From Heloderma charlesbogerti (lineage: Eukaryota > Chordata > Lepidosauria > Squamata > Helodermatidae), in the NCBI GenBank assembly GCA_026122225.1, contig JANEZZ010001959.1, positions 1,683,501 to 1,747,500 of the forward strand: a stretch of 64,000 bases of DNA, written 5' to 3'. This document shows positions 47,212 to 58,138 of this stretch, piece after piece. Every line of letters starts with the position of its first letter. The first letter of the stretch is position 1. The notes under the pieces are model-generated. The model worked only from the letters and a program-made list of their open reading frames with translations, searched no databases and was not told the DNA's origin. A program made the translations under genes and the position numbers.

Positions 47212-50129
47212 TCCTTGTTGTGGTGAAGGGGCTTGCGTAACTCAGGGAAGCCATAAACTATGCCGTGCAGGGCCACCCAAGACAGACAGGTCACGGCGGA
47301 GAGTTCTGACAAAATGTGATCCACTGGAAAAGGAAATGGCAACCCACTCCAGTATTCTTACCAAGAAAACCCCATGGAACGTATCACAAGGCTAAAAGAT
47401 ATGATGCCGGAAGATGAGCCCTTCAGGTCGGAAGGTGTCCAATATACTACTACTGGGGAAGAGCAGAGGGAATTTCCAAGTAGCGCCAGAAAGAGTGAAG
47501 CGGCTGGGCCAAAGCTGAAAGGACACTCAGCTGTGGATGTGTCTGGTGGTGAAAAGAAAGTCCGATGCTGTAAAGAACAATATTGTTTAGGAACCTGGAA
47601 TGTCAGATCAATGAATCAAGGTAAGCTGGAGGTGGTCAAACATAAGATGGCAAGACTGAACATCAACATCTTGGGAATCAGCAAACTAAAATGGACAAGC
47701 ATGGGCGAATTTAATTCAGGTGACCATTATACCTATTACTGTGGGCAAGAATCCCTTAGAAGACATGGAGTAGCACTTATAGTCAACAAAAGGGTGGGAA
47801 AAGCAGTACTGGGGTACAATCTCAAAAACGATAGAATGATCTCAGTATGAATCCAAGGCAAACCATTCAAAATCACAGTCATTCAAGTCTATGCCCCAAC
47901 CACTGATGCCGAAGAAGCTGAGGTTGATCTGTTCTGTGAAGACCTACAACACCTTCTAGAACTAACACCAAAGAAAGATGTCCTCGTCATCATAGGGGAT
48001 TGGAATGCTAAAGGAGGAAGTCAAGAAATCACCGGGATAACAGGCAAGCATGGCCTTGGTGTACAAAATGAAGCAGGACAACGCTAATAGAGTTTTGCCA
48101 AGAGAACAGGCTGATCATAGCAAATACTCTTTTCCAACAGCACAAGAGGCAACTCCACACATGGACATCACCAGATGGTCAATATCGAAATCAGATTGAT
48201 TATGTCCTTTGCAGCCAAAGATGGAGAAGCTCTATACAGTCAGTCAAAACAAGACCTGGAGCTGACTGTGGCTCAGATCATGAGCTTCTTATAGCAAAAT
48301 TTCAGCTTAAATTGAAGAACGTAGGGAAAACCACTAAACCATTCAGGTATGACTTCAATCATATCCCTTATGAATATGCAGTGGAGGTGAGGAATAGATT
48401 TAAGGGATTAGACCTGATAGACAGAGTGCCTGAGGAACTATGGACGGAGGTCCGTAGCATTGTTCAGGAGGCAGCAACTCAATCCATCCCAAAGAAAAAG
48501 AAATGCAAGAAAGCCAAGTGGCTGTCTGATGAGGCTTTACAAGTAGCTGAGGAAAGAAGGGAAGCGAAAAGCAAGGGAGAAAGGGGAAGACATATCCAAC
48601 TGAATGCAGAGTTCCAGAGAATAGCAAGGAGAGACAAGAAGGCCTTCTTAAATGAACAATGCAAAGAAATTGAGGAAAACAATAGAATGGGAAAGACTAG
48701 AGATCTTTTCAAGAAAATCGGAGATCTCAAGGGAACGTTTCATGCAAAGACGGGCCTGATAAAGGACAAAGAAAGCAGGGACCTAACAGAAGCAGATGAG
48801 ATTAAGAAGAGGTGGAAAGAATACACAGAAGAACTATACAGGAAAGATCTGTATATCCCTGATAGCCATGATAGTGCGGTCACTGAACTTGAGTCGGACA
48901 TCCTAGAGAGAGAAGTCAAGTGGGCCTTAGGAAGCATTACTAACAACAAAGCTAGCAGAGATGACAGTATCCCAGCTGAGCTATTTAAAATCCTAAAAGA
49001 TGATGCTGTTAAAGTGCTGCACTCAATATGCCAACAAATTTGGAACACCCAACAGTGGCCAGAAGACTGGAAAAGGTCAGTTTATATTCCAATTCCAAAG
49101 AAGGACAATGCCAAAGAGGGTTCAAACTACCGTACAATTGCGCTCATTTCACATGCCAGCAAGGTTATGCTCAAAATCCTACAAGCTAGGCTTCAGCAGT
49201 ATGTGAACCGAGAACTACTGGAAGTGCAATCTGGGTTTCGAAGAGGCAGGGGAACTAGAGATCAAATCGCCAACAATCGCTGGATCATGGAGAAAGCAAG
49301 AGAATTCCAGAAAAACATCTATTTCTGCTTCATTGACTACGCTAAAGCCTTTGATTGTGTGGATCACAACAAACTCTGGCAAATTCATAAAGAGATGGGA
49401 GTACCAGACCACCTTACCTGTCTCATGAGAAAACTGTACAAGGGTCAAGAAGCAACAGTAAGAACCAGACAGTGAACAACCGATTGGTTCAAAATTGGGA
49501 AAGGAGTACGACAAGGCTGTATATTGTCGCCCTGCTTATGTAACTTATATGCAGAGTACATCATGAGAAACGCCAGGTTGGATGAATCACAGGTCGGAAT
49601 TAAGATTGCCGGGAGAATTATCAACAACCTCAGATACGCAGATGATACCACCATAATGGCAGAAAGCGAAGAGGATTTAAAGAGCCTCTTGCTGAGGGTG
49701 AAAGTGGAGAGTGCAAAAGCTGGTTTGAAACTGAACATTAAAAAAACGAAGATCATGGCATCTGACCCCTTCACTTCCTGGCATATAGAAGAGGAAGAAA
49801 TGGAAGCAGTGACAGATTTTATTTTCTTGGGCTCCAAGGTCACCGCAGATGGTGACTGTAGCCATGAAATTAAAAGACGCTTGCTCTTTGGGAGGAAAGC
49901 TATGCCAAACCTAGACAGCATAGTAAGAAGCAGAGACATCACCTTGCTGACAAAGGTCCATATAATCAAAGCTATGGTTTTCCCAGTAGCAACGTATGGC
50001 TGTGAGAGCTGGACTCTAAGGAAGGCTGAGCGCTGAAGAATAGATGCTTTTGAACTGTGGTGCTGGAGAAGACTCTTACGAGTCCCCTGGACTGCAAGGA
50101 GGTCGAATCAGTCAATCCTAAAGGAAATC
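47212..50129 (+). mobile_element. BovB/RTE LINE, near full length, disabled
   Basis: The largest BovB here. In order: 5' region; endonuclease frame 47374-47850 (GTWNVRSMNQGKLEVV, ESLRRHGVALIVNKRVG) stopped by a CGA-to-TGA change at 47848; frameshifted endonuclease remainder with GDWNAK-like and GSDHELL-type sequence; long frame 48312-49475 (387 codons) with FIDYAKAFDCVDH (RT motif A) and a TGA at 49473; then 49524-50036 with NNLRYADDTTIMAES (motif C, YADD). The final ~300 bp and 3' tail are missing because L2 sequence begins at 50130. All domains are recognisable, but three stops or shifts kill it. Confidence 0.92.
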
Positions 50130-51406
50130 TGGATAGGGGTGAATGCTCCTTCCTTGTTCTCCTCGACCTCTCAGCGGTTTTTGATACCGTTGACCATGGT
50201 ATCCTCCTGGACCACCTGGTGGGGTTGGGCATTGGAGACACCGTATTGCGGTGGTTCCGGTCCTTCTTCTCTGGCAGGTACCAGAGGGTAGCAATGGGAG
50301 AGGAGGTTTCGGACCCGTGGCCACTCACTTGTGGGGTGCCATAGGGTTCCATCATCTCCCCGATGCTATTTAACATCTATGTGAAGCCGCTGGGGGCTAT
50401 CATCAGGAAGTCTGGAGTGAGGTGTCATCAATATGCGGATGACACGCAGCTCTACCTCTCGTTTAAATCTTCATCAAGGTTGGCCGTAGAATCCCAATCC
50501 AAATGTCTGGAGGCGGTGAGTGGCTGGATGGGGAGGAATAAGCTGAACCCTGACAAGACGGAGGTACTTTTGGTGGGAGACAAGAGGAGGCTGGGGGATG
50601 TTGACCTGGTGTTGAATGGGGTATGGCTACCCTTGAAAGACCAGGTCCGCAGCCTGGGGGTCACTTTGGACTCCCAGCTGTCCATGGAGGCTCAGGTGTC
50701 AGCTGTGAGCTGGACAGCGCTGTATCAACTCCATCTGATACGGCGGCTGCGCCCCTTCCTTCCCGACCATCTGCTCCCATCGGTAGTACATGTCCTGGTC
50801 TCCTCTCGTTTAGACTACTGTAATGCGCTCTACGTGGGGTTACCCTTGAAGACAGTTCAGAAGCTGCAGCTGGTACAGAACAAGGTGGCTTGCCTGATTA
50901 AAGGCAGCCGCCGGCGAGATCACATCTCTCCAGTGCTGGAGTTGCACTGGTTACCAGCTGTTTTCTGGGTCAAATTCAAGGTGTTGGTTTTGACCTTTAA
51001 AACCCTATATGGTTCCGGCCCAGCCTATCTTAAGGAGCGCCTTCAGCAACACCAGACAGGCCGCTTAACAAGATCAGCCTCGGATGGCCTTCTCTCTGTC
51101 CCATCAGCCAGGACAGCTAGACTGGTGGGGACGAGGGAGAGGGCCTTTTCTGTGGTGGCCCCCACTCTGTGGAACTCCCTCCCTAGGGAACTCCGCCATG
51201 CCCCCTCTTTAATGAGCTTCTGCCGTGCATTAAAAACGTGGTTGTTCAGGCAGGCATTTGGGGTGGGTTAGGGTATTTTAGAAAACGTTTTTATTGTAGA
51301 ATTTTATTGTTTTAAACTGTTTTATTATACGCTGTACATCGCCCAGAGTGGCTGGGTGACCAGCCAGATGGGTGATTAATATATTTAATAATAATAATAA
51401 TATAAA
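50130..51406 (+). mobile_element. L2 LINE 3' fragment, young-looking
   Basis: Encodes the C-terminal half of an L2-clade reverse transcriptase: LLDLSAVFDTVDHGILLDHL (motif A), a TAG at 50341 replacing the Gln of GVPQGS, LFNIYVKPLG, HQYADDTQLYLSF (motif C), LNPDKTEVLLVG and AFSVVAPTLWNSLPRELR. The frame 50363-51271 is 302 codons. It ends in a tail with GTACATCGCCCAGAGTGGC and AATAATAAT repeats. It sits exactly between two inverted BovB copies. Confidence 0.9.
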
Positions 51407-53352
51407 AATGAGCGCAATTGTACGGTAGTTTGAACACTCTTTGGAATTGCCCTTCTTTGGAATTGGAATGTAAACTGACCTTTTCCAGTCTTCTGGCCAC
51501 TGTTGAGTGTTCCAAATTTGTTGGCATATTGAGCGCAGCACTTTAACAGCATCATCTTTTAGGATCTTAAATAGCTCAGCTGGGATACTGTCATCTCCGC
51601 TAGCTTTGTTGTTAGTAATGCTTCCTAAGGCCCACTTGACTTCTCTCTCTAGGATGTCCGGCTCAAGTTCAGTGACCGCACTATCATGGCTATCAGGGAC
51701 ATACAGATCTTTCCTGTATAGTTCTTCTGTGTATTCTTTCCACCTCTTCTTAATCTCATCTGCTTCTGTTAGGTCCCTGCCTTCTTTGTCCTTTATCATG
51801 CCTGTCTTTGCACAAAATGTTCCCTTGATATCTCCGATTTTCTTGAAAAGATCTCTAGTCTTTCCCATTCTATTGTTTTCTTCGATTTCTTTGCATTGTT
51901 CATTTAAGAAGGCCTTCTTGTCTCCTTGCTATTCTCTGGAACTCTGCATTCATTTGGGTATATCTTCCCCTTTCTCCCTTGCTTTTCGCTTCCCTTCTTT
52001 CCTCAGCTACTTGTAAAGCCTCATCAGACAGCCACTTGGCTTTCTTGCATTTCTTTTTCTTTGGGATGGATTGAGTTGCTGCCTCCTGAACAAGGTTACA
52101 GACCTCTGTCCATAGTTCCTCAGGCACTCTGTCTATCAGGTCTAATCCCTTAAATCTATTCCTCGCCTCCACTGTATATTCATAAGGGATATGATTGAGG
52201 TCATACCTGAACGATTTAGTGGTTTTCCCTACGTTCTTCAATTTAAGCTGAAATTTTGCAATAAGAAGCTCATGATCTGAGCCACAGTGAGCTCCAGGTC
52301 TTGTTTTGACTGACTGTATAGAGCTTCTCCATCTTTGGCTGCAAAGGACATAATCAATCTGATTTCGATATTGACCATCTGGTGATGTCCATGTGTAGAG
52401 TCGCCTCTTGTGCTGTTGGAAAAGAGTGTTTGCTATGATCAGCCTGTTCTCTTGGCAAAACTCTATTAGCCTTTGTCCTGCTTCATTTTGTACACCAAGG
52501 CCAAGCTTGCCTGTTATCCTGGTGGTTTCTTGTCTTCCTGCTTTAGCATTCCAATCCGCTATGATGAAAAGGACATCTTTTTTTGGTGTTAGTTCTAGAA
52601 GGTGTTGTAGGTCTTCATAGAACCAATCAACCTCAGCTTCTTCGGCCTCAGTGGTTGGGGCATAGACTTGAATTACTGTGATGTTGAATGGTTTGCCTTG
52701 GATTCGTACTGAGATCATTCTATCGTTTTTGAGATTACACCCCAGTACTGCTTTTCCCACCCTTTTGCTGACTATAAGTGCTACTCCATGTCTTCTAAGG
52801 GATTCTTGCCCACAGTAGTAGATATAATGGTCACCTGAATTAAATTCGCCCATGCTTGTCCATTTTAGTTCGCTGATTCCCAAGATGTCGATGTTCAGTC
52901 TTGCCATCTCATGTTTGACCACCTCCAGCTTCCCTTGATTCACTGACCTGACATTCCAGGTTCCTAAACAATATTGTTCTTTACAGCATCGGACTTTCTT
53001 TTCACCACCAGACACATCCACAGCTAAGTGTCCTTTCGGCTTTGGCCCAACCCCTTCACTCTTTCTGGCGCTACTTGGAAATTCCCTCTGCTCTTCCCCA
53101 GTAGTAGTATATTGGACACCTTCCGACCTGAGGGGCTCATCTTCCGGCATCATATCTTTTAGCCTTGTGATACGTTCCATGGGGTTTTCTTGGCAAGAAT
53201 ACTGGAGTGGGTTGCCATTTCCTTCTCCAGTGGATCACATTTTGTCAAAACTCTCCGCCATGACCTGTCCATCTTGGGTGGCCCTGCAATGCATAGCTTA
53301 TGGCTTCACTGAGTTATGCAAGCCCCTTCGCCACAACAAGGCAGTGATCCAT
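51407..53352 (-). mobile_element. BovB LINE, 5' two-thirds, inverted copy
   Basis: On the minus strand this runs from the BovB 5' end (53352) through an intact 426-codon endonuclease/linker frame (53180-51900) to about the start of the RT core (YRTIALI) at 51430. Endonuclease motifs: GTWNVRSVNQGKLEVV, GISELKW, VIQVYAPT, then IADWNAK where other copies have GDWNAK, and GSDHELL with the catalytic Asp-His. The catalytic RT and 3' end are absent. It mirrors the copy at 47212, giving ~1.9 kb inverted arms. Confidence 0.9.
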
Positions 53353-54777
53353 GAAGGGTTCTAAACTACCATGGCTTATCATTCTGTTTTCCTGGATAAA
53401 TATATTTTGAAGTAGCAGGAGGAAATGTCTCTTGATCTGAGAAAAGACTTTTCACTTCATCCTTCAACATTTGTAGGAACTGGATTATTAACAAATGATA
53501 TAAATCAGCAATCTAGAAACTACTTTGTGAGTAGATAGCTAAAAATCCCTGGAAAACAAGTAAATAGACAAGTACTTGCATAGGATATTATATACTCTGC
53601 TTTCCTAGTTTTGAAAAGAAATATAACTTGAAGGGGAAACTGACTTTATTGAAGTAATGTGTTAATTTCTAGGTTTTTGATTACATTTCTTTCTCTGTGT
53701 TAACAAACAGTAAAATTAATTCCCAACAGTAGTGAGTTTTTCCGCACTGCGATTATTGAAGTCACTACTGCATGGTTCCTCTGTGGAGTTCTCCATCCTT
53801 GCTAGAGAACACTGCCTATTTGACAGACCACTACAAGCCAATGACAACCATAAACCCAGAACTGGTTCACACAATCTACATAGCATGAGCCTTGAAAACT
53901 GCTTCTTAGAGAAACCTGGAAACTGATTTTTTTTGCATGTTGATTTTCTCTAGTAGAATGAAGAAAAAGGAACAAACACAAAAAGAAGTGATTATTGTTG
54001 CACACAAAATAATATGAATTAATTGGTTATATTCAAACTTGTGAGAGCAGAAATCTGCTTGTGCAATGGGGTTTTTCCACCCCCTTCTTCCCACTTAAAG
54101 TCTCTCCTGAAGGTCAGGGGATCCTCCACTCACACAAGCTGCCTCTATCTGATTTCCTAGCAGTTCCCCCACCTCCTTGCACACTGTGTTATGTTAATAA
54201 TAAGCCATGAAGAACAGTTCCCTAAATTCCAATATAGGCTTTACTATGAGCCTAGATATGACTTATCCTCAAAGGTGAGCTTTGACAGATTCTGATAAAT
54301 TTTAAATACCTTTATATTTTCAAATATTTTATGTAATTTAGGTTACTTTCTCCTGAAGTGAAATATTTTATTATTATGCAAAGAGCAATAAAGCAAAAGG
54401 TAAATCATTTTGATCAATAATAATGTAAGAATTTATAATGGAAGCAAGTGTTTATTCTAGTACAAAACACTGGATGATTATGGATAATCATTTTTGCACA
54501 CTTTTCTCTCTTGGTATCTGCTCTGTTTACATATAAAGAGCAGAGGTGTCTACTTCTTACATGAAAAGGCTCACACAAATGAAAGGAACTGAACCCACCT
54601 TCACCTCTCTTTGCTCCTACAACTCAGGGCACTTTTCTCATAACCCAGCATTGATACCAGAAGCACATAGGCTGGGGGAACAGTGCCTGAGATGTCAGAG
54701 CACAGGGAGGTAAGACAAGGAGGGGAAGGTTCAGCCTGTCTAACCCACATGGTTCTTCCAGTGTAAAAAATAAGATC
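53353..54777. other. Intron between BovB and DIRS; possible orphan exon
   Basis: No repeat recognised. 53416-53526 (+) has a 37-codon open stretch bounded by AG and GTGAGT, discussed as a finding. The rest is AT-rich with no support for a gene. Confidence 0.35.
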
Positions 54778-54848
54778 GTTGGTTGCTTACCCGTAAAAGG
54801 GATTGCTTTGTGCATGTGTAAAACAGTACATCAGGTGGGTCTTATGAG

Positions 54849-56294
54849 GGTCAGGGTGGACACTGAGCCCATAGAATCCCAGAGTAGTTCTGATGCTGAG
54901 GAAGAGCAGTCGCTCCTTCGGGAGAGGAGCGCACTCCTTTTTTCCCAGGACCAACAGCTGACGGAGATTCCTCCCACCCACATTCCTAGTTTAGAAAGCA
55001 GTCCAGGGAGTGACTCACCACAGAGAGCAGACTGGGGGGGATGCGCGGCGCAGACGCAGAGAGCAGCGCCAAATGGTTCGCGCTCAAAGAACGGTTGCGC
55101 CCAGAGGATCCAAGGGAAAAGGGGAGGGATTCTCCCTAGTCCTTATATTCAGGGGTCTGCCAGTAATTGCATTTCAAACGGGGACCAACTGTTCCAACTT
55201 AGGGCATAGGGATGCTGCTGCTCAGATCTAGTTGCTACCTGTAGAGTTGTAAGTTATAAAAGAAAAATAAAGCTTTGAAAAGAATCCCTTTGTCTGCGTC
55301 CGGACTAGGGATGGACGAAAGTCACTTACCTGTCCTCGAAGCTTTTCGCGGTGGGGGGGAGGCGCTTCGCTGCTCCCCCCGTGAAGTTCAGGCCGGGGGG
55401 GGGGAGGCTTCCCGCCTTGCCCGGCCGAAATTCAGGCCGGGGAGGAGGCGCCTCGCCTCGCCCGGCCGCGAAATAAAAAGTTTTTTTAAAAAAAAACAAC
55501 GCCCCCGTGATAGGCTACGTGACGATTAACGTAGCCTATCACGGCTAGATCTGCAAAGTCAGCCGTGATAGGCTACGTTAATCGTCATGTAGCCTATCAC
55601 GGGTGACTTAAAAAAAAAAAAAAAGCGCGTACGCAAATGGCGGCCCCCATAGGGAGCCGCCATTCGCGTTCCTTATTTGGTCGCTGTAGTCTACGTAAAT
55701 CTTTACGTAGACTACGGCGAAAATAAGGGCAACGCAAATAGCGTTGCCCTTATTTTTGCCGTAGTCTACGTAAATCTTTACGTAGACTACAGCGACCAAA
55801 TAAGGAATGGGAATGGTGGCTCCCTATGGGGGCCGCCATTATCCGTACGCGCTTTTTTTTTTAAAGTCACCCGTGATAGGCTACGTGACGATTTACGTAG
55901 CCTATCACGGCTGACTTTGCAGATCTAGCCGTGATAGGCTACGTTAATCGTCACGTAGCCTATCACGGGGGCGTTTTTTTCTTCTTTTATTGGAATGGCG
56001 GCGGTGGCAGCAGCCGGTTGAAAGACCGGCTGCCACTCCCGCCCCGGACGAACACCCGCCGAACCGCCGGCCAGACCCGCTGCCGGGCGGGACATTCGCC
56101 AAAGGTAAGTCCCATCCCGGGGGGGGGGTGCGGGGGGCGGGGGGGTGTGGAGAATTTCTCCCTGAAACTTGTTCGGGGGGCCAAACACGTTGGCGCTCGG
56201 CCCCCCAAAGTTTCGGGGAGAAATTTTCCGCCAACCCTAGTCCGGACTTGGCTACTGGATTAGACTGAGAGAGCTCTCCAAGGAGCCCTTGACA
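54849..56294 (+). mobile_element. Solo LTR inside the DIRS end, itself interrupted
   Basis: Starts GGTCAGGGTGG and ends GCCCTTGACA; ATGAG flanks it at 54844-54848 and 56295-56299, a 5-bp duplication. Removing it rejoins the DIRS repeat to match the opposite terminus at 61780-61805. It is homologous to the LTR at 35808-36364, with AATAAA at 55266-55271. A frame from about 54850 to 55209 reads DTEPIESQSSSDAEEEQ, parallel to the other copy. Without the MITE and its duplication the LTR is about 504 bp. Confidence 0.82.
55306..56239. mobile_element. Multi-hairpin hAT-type MITE, copy A (934 bp)
   Basis: Inverted ends TAGGGATGGACGAAA and TAGGGTTGGCGGAAA; perfect 8-bp duplication GTCCGGAC at 55298-55305 and 56240-56247. 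The core 55500-55972 is one large palindrome centred near 55737. It contains six smaller palindromes of 30-40 bp: four of the form CCGTGATAGGCTACGT...(55505-55544, 55563-55602, 55871-55910, 55929-55968) and two of the form GTAGTCTACGTAAATC...(55686-55715, 55761-55790). GC-rich shoulders carry AGGTAAGT pointing outwards (55331-55324 minus, 56103-56110 plus). No transposase. TIRs and 8-bp duplication suggest hAT. Confidence 0.85.
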
Positions 56295-56556
56295 ATGAGC
56301 CACCTAGTGGTAAAAGGCAAAATCGCTGCTCCAATTAATTCTTTTAACTGTCTTTCCCGCCTTTGAAGCTCGGTTTCCGATGACAAGCTCAGGAAGTGCT
56401 AGGATCAGTGAGAACAGAGGAAAAACAAACAAGAAAAACAGGACATCTCACACTTTCTGCAGACAGGGCTTGGAAAGAAACCAAGTATGACAAAATAAGA
56501 AAATTAATCCCCACCAGCAGAAACAGCCATAACAGAATCTAAATCTAGGGTGTGGC

Positions 56557-56649
56557 CCTGATGTACTGTTTTACATGCACAAAGAACTCCTTTTTATAGG
56601 TAAGTGACCAACAGTCTTTTCTCTTGTGCATGTAAACAGTACATCAGGT
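56557..56649. repeat. DIRS internal complementary region
   Basis: 56557-56612 (CTGATGTACTGTTTTACATG..., ending GACCAAC) is the complement of the left outer edge at 54778-54834. 56610-56649 (AGTCTTTTCTCTTGTGCATG...) is the complement of the right outer edge around 62780-62808. DIRS elements use this region to bring the two ends together during replication. Confidence 0.8.
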
Positions 56650-56704
56650 GGGACATACCAAAGCTTGATCCATGTAGGGAGAGATTCAACAAAGTAGTAG
56701 CTGC

Positions 56705-57805
56705 TTAATGCCTAGGAAGGACGTGTTGCAAGACACGCCGTCCAAAGGCAACCTCAGCAGAAGCAATCTTGTGATGTTTAACAAATGTGCTAGGATTTGC
56801 CCATGTAGCTGCCCTAAGCAGAGCACTGAGGAAAAAAGCTGCTGATGTCGCAGCTGCTCTTATAGAATGGGCAAAAATTTTGGTAGATGGAAACAACTTT
56901 AGGCAAGAATAGGCTAGGGAAATACATGAATAGGCTAGGGAAGTACAAGGAACAGGAAATACAAGAACAGGCTAGAGAAATAGCCATCTACTCAGAGTGC
57001 CATTAAAAACCTTCCGTCCCAAGGAAGCAGGATGGAATGACACAAACAGGGAATCTGACTGATGAAAAGTTTTGGTTCTGATGATATAGGCCTTCAGGGC
57101 CCTCCTGTCAACAAGGGAATGCCATTTCATTTCTGAGGGGTGCACAGGGGAAGGACAAAAAGTGGGAAGAATTAGCTTTTGTTGACAATGAAAAAGCAAC
57201 AGAACTTTAGGACAGACAAAAGGGTTAGTACGGAGCACCACTCTATCTTTATAGAATACACATAGGTGTTTATCCACGGAGAGGACATTAAGTTTGGAGA
57301 TCCTTCTGGCTAACGTTATGGCCACCAAGAATAAAACCTTGAAAGGGAACAGTTGGAGAGATACTGATTTCAGGGGGTTGAAGCGTGGCTTCTGAAGTGC
57401 TGAAAGTACTTTATGGAGATCCCAGGAAGGGAAACAGTGTTGAACTGGAGGTGACTTTGAAAAAGCTCTGCACAGGAACTGTTTAAGAAAAGGATGAGCG
57501 CCCATTGACCTATCTGGGTTTTTTGACAAAAGAGTAGATAGCATAGAAGCCTGAAGCTTGAGCATATTAGGCTTGAGATCCATAGCCAAACTGTCATGCA
57601 GAAATGCTAAACAGTCTGAGATTCTGGCTTTTGAGCCCCAAATCCTTTTCTTAGTGCACCAAGTGGAGAATATTTTCCATGTACTCTGGTAAATTCTACA
57701 CATAGATGGTCTCCTAGAGGCCAATATACTCCCGATTACCATAGGGGAGAGGTCTGCTTTGGCAAAATAGTTCCTTTCAATCTCCAGACATGTCACTGAA
57801 GCCAT
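56705..57805 (-). pseudogene. DIRS tyrosine recombinase, broken
   Basis: Frame 57805-56972 (277 codons) gives the N-terminal and central parts: a core-binding region around MCRIYQSTWKIFSTWC, ITLARRISKLNVL containing the first catalytic Arg, and RTKTFHQSDSLFVSF. A second frame, 56896-56705, carries the C-terminal motifs FAHSIRAAATS (the H-x-x-R box) and PSTFVKHHKIASAEVAFG. Other DIRS recombinases have Tyr where the second His of KHHK stands, so the nucleophile is lost. The frames are separated by stops and a gap near 56900-56970 that contains a short repeated GGCTAGGGAA segment. Confidence 0.82.
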
Positions 57806-58138
57806 GCAGGGTTTGGCTGAAGCAGATGGCCTTGAGATAACAGATCATCCTGCAGAGGGAGGAGCTGCTGACAGACTAATCAAGTCGGGAAACTAGGGTC
57901 TCGGTGGGCAAAAAGCAGAGTCACTATAATGAGTCTCACCTTTTCTTCCTTCACCTCCACAGAACCCTGGAGAGAAGAGGGAGCAGTGGAAAAGCGTATA
58001 GAAAACCTATCGGCCATGGAGAAGACAGGGCATCCATCATCTCCATTGCTGGAGATGCATAATGGGAGTAGAACCTGCTGACCTGGTGATTGGCTTCTGG
58101 TGCAAACAGCTTCATCTGGACTCTCCTGAAACAGGACA

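Noticed and set aside
48312..49475. 387-codon frame as a host gene
   Set aside because: It is BovB reverse transcriptase sequence with motif A and neighbouring LINE domains.
53340..53480. Minus-strand frame containing RHFLL-like and KYIYPGK-like strings resembling IFT80
   Set aside because: The matches fall in different frames and are too short. It cannot supply the missing propeller exon.
55500..55980. CRISPR-like array suggested by regularly repeated 38-bp units
   Set aside because: Units are palindromes in mirror order inside a transposon with terminal repeats and an 8-bp duplication, in a vertebrate genome. There are no direct repeats with unique spacers.
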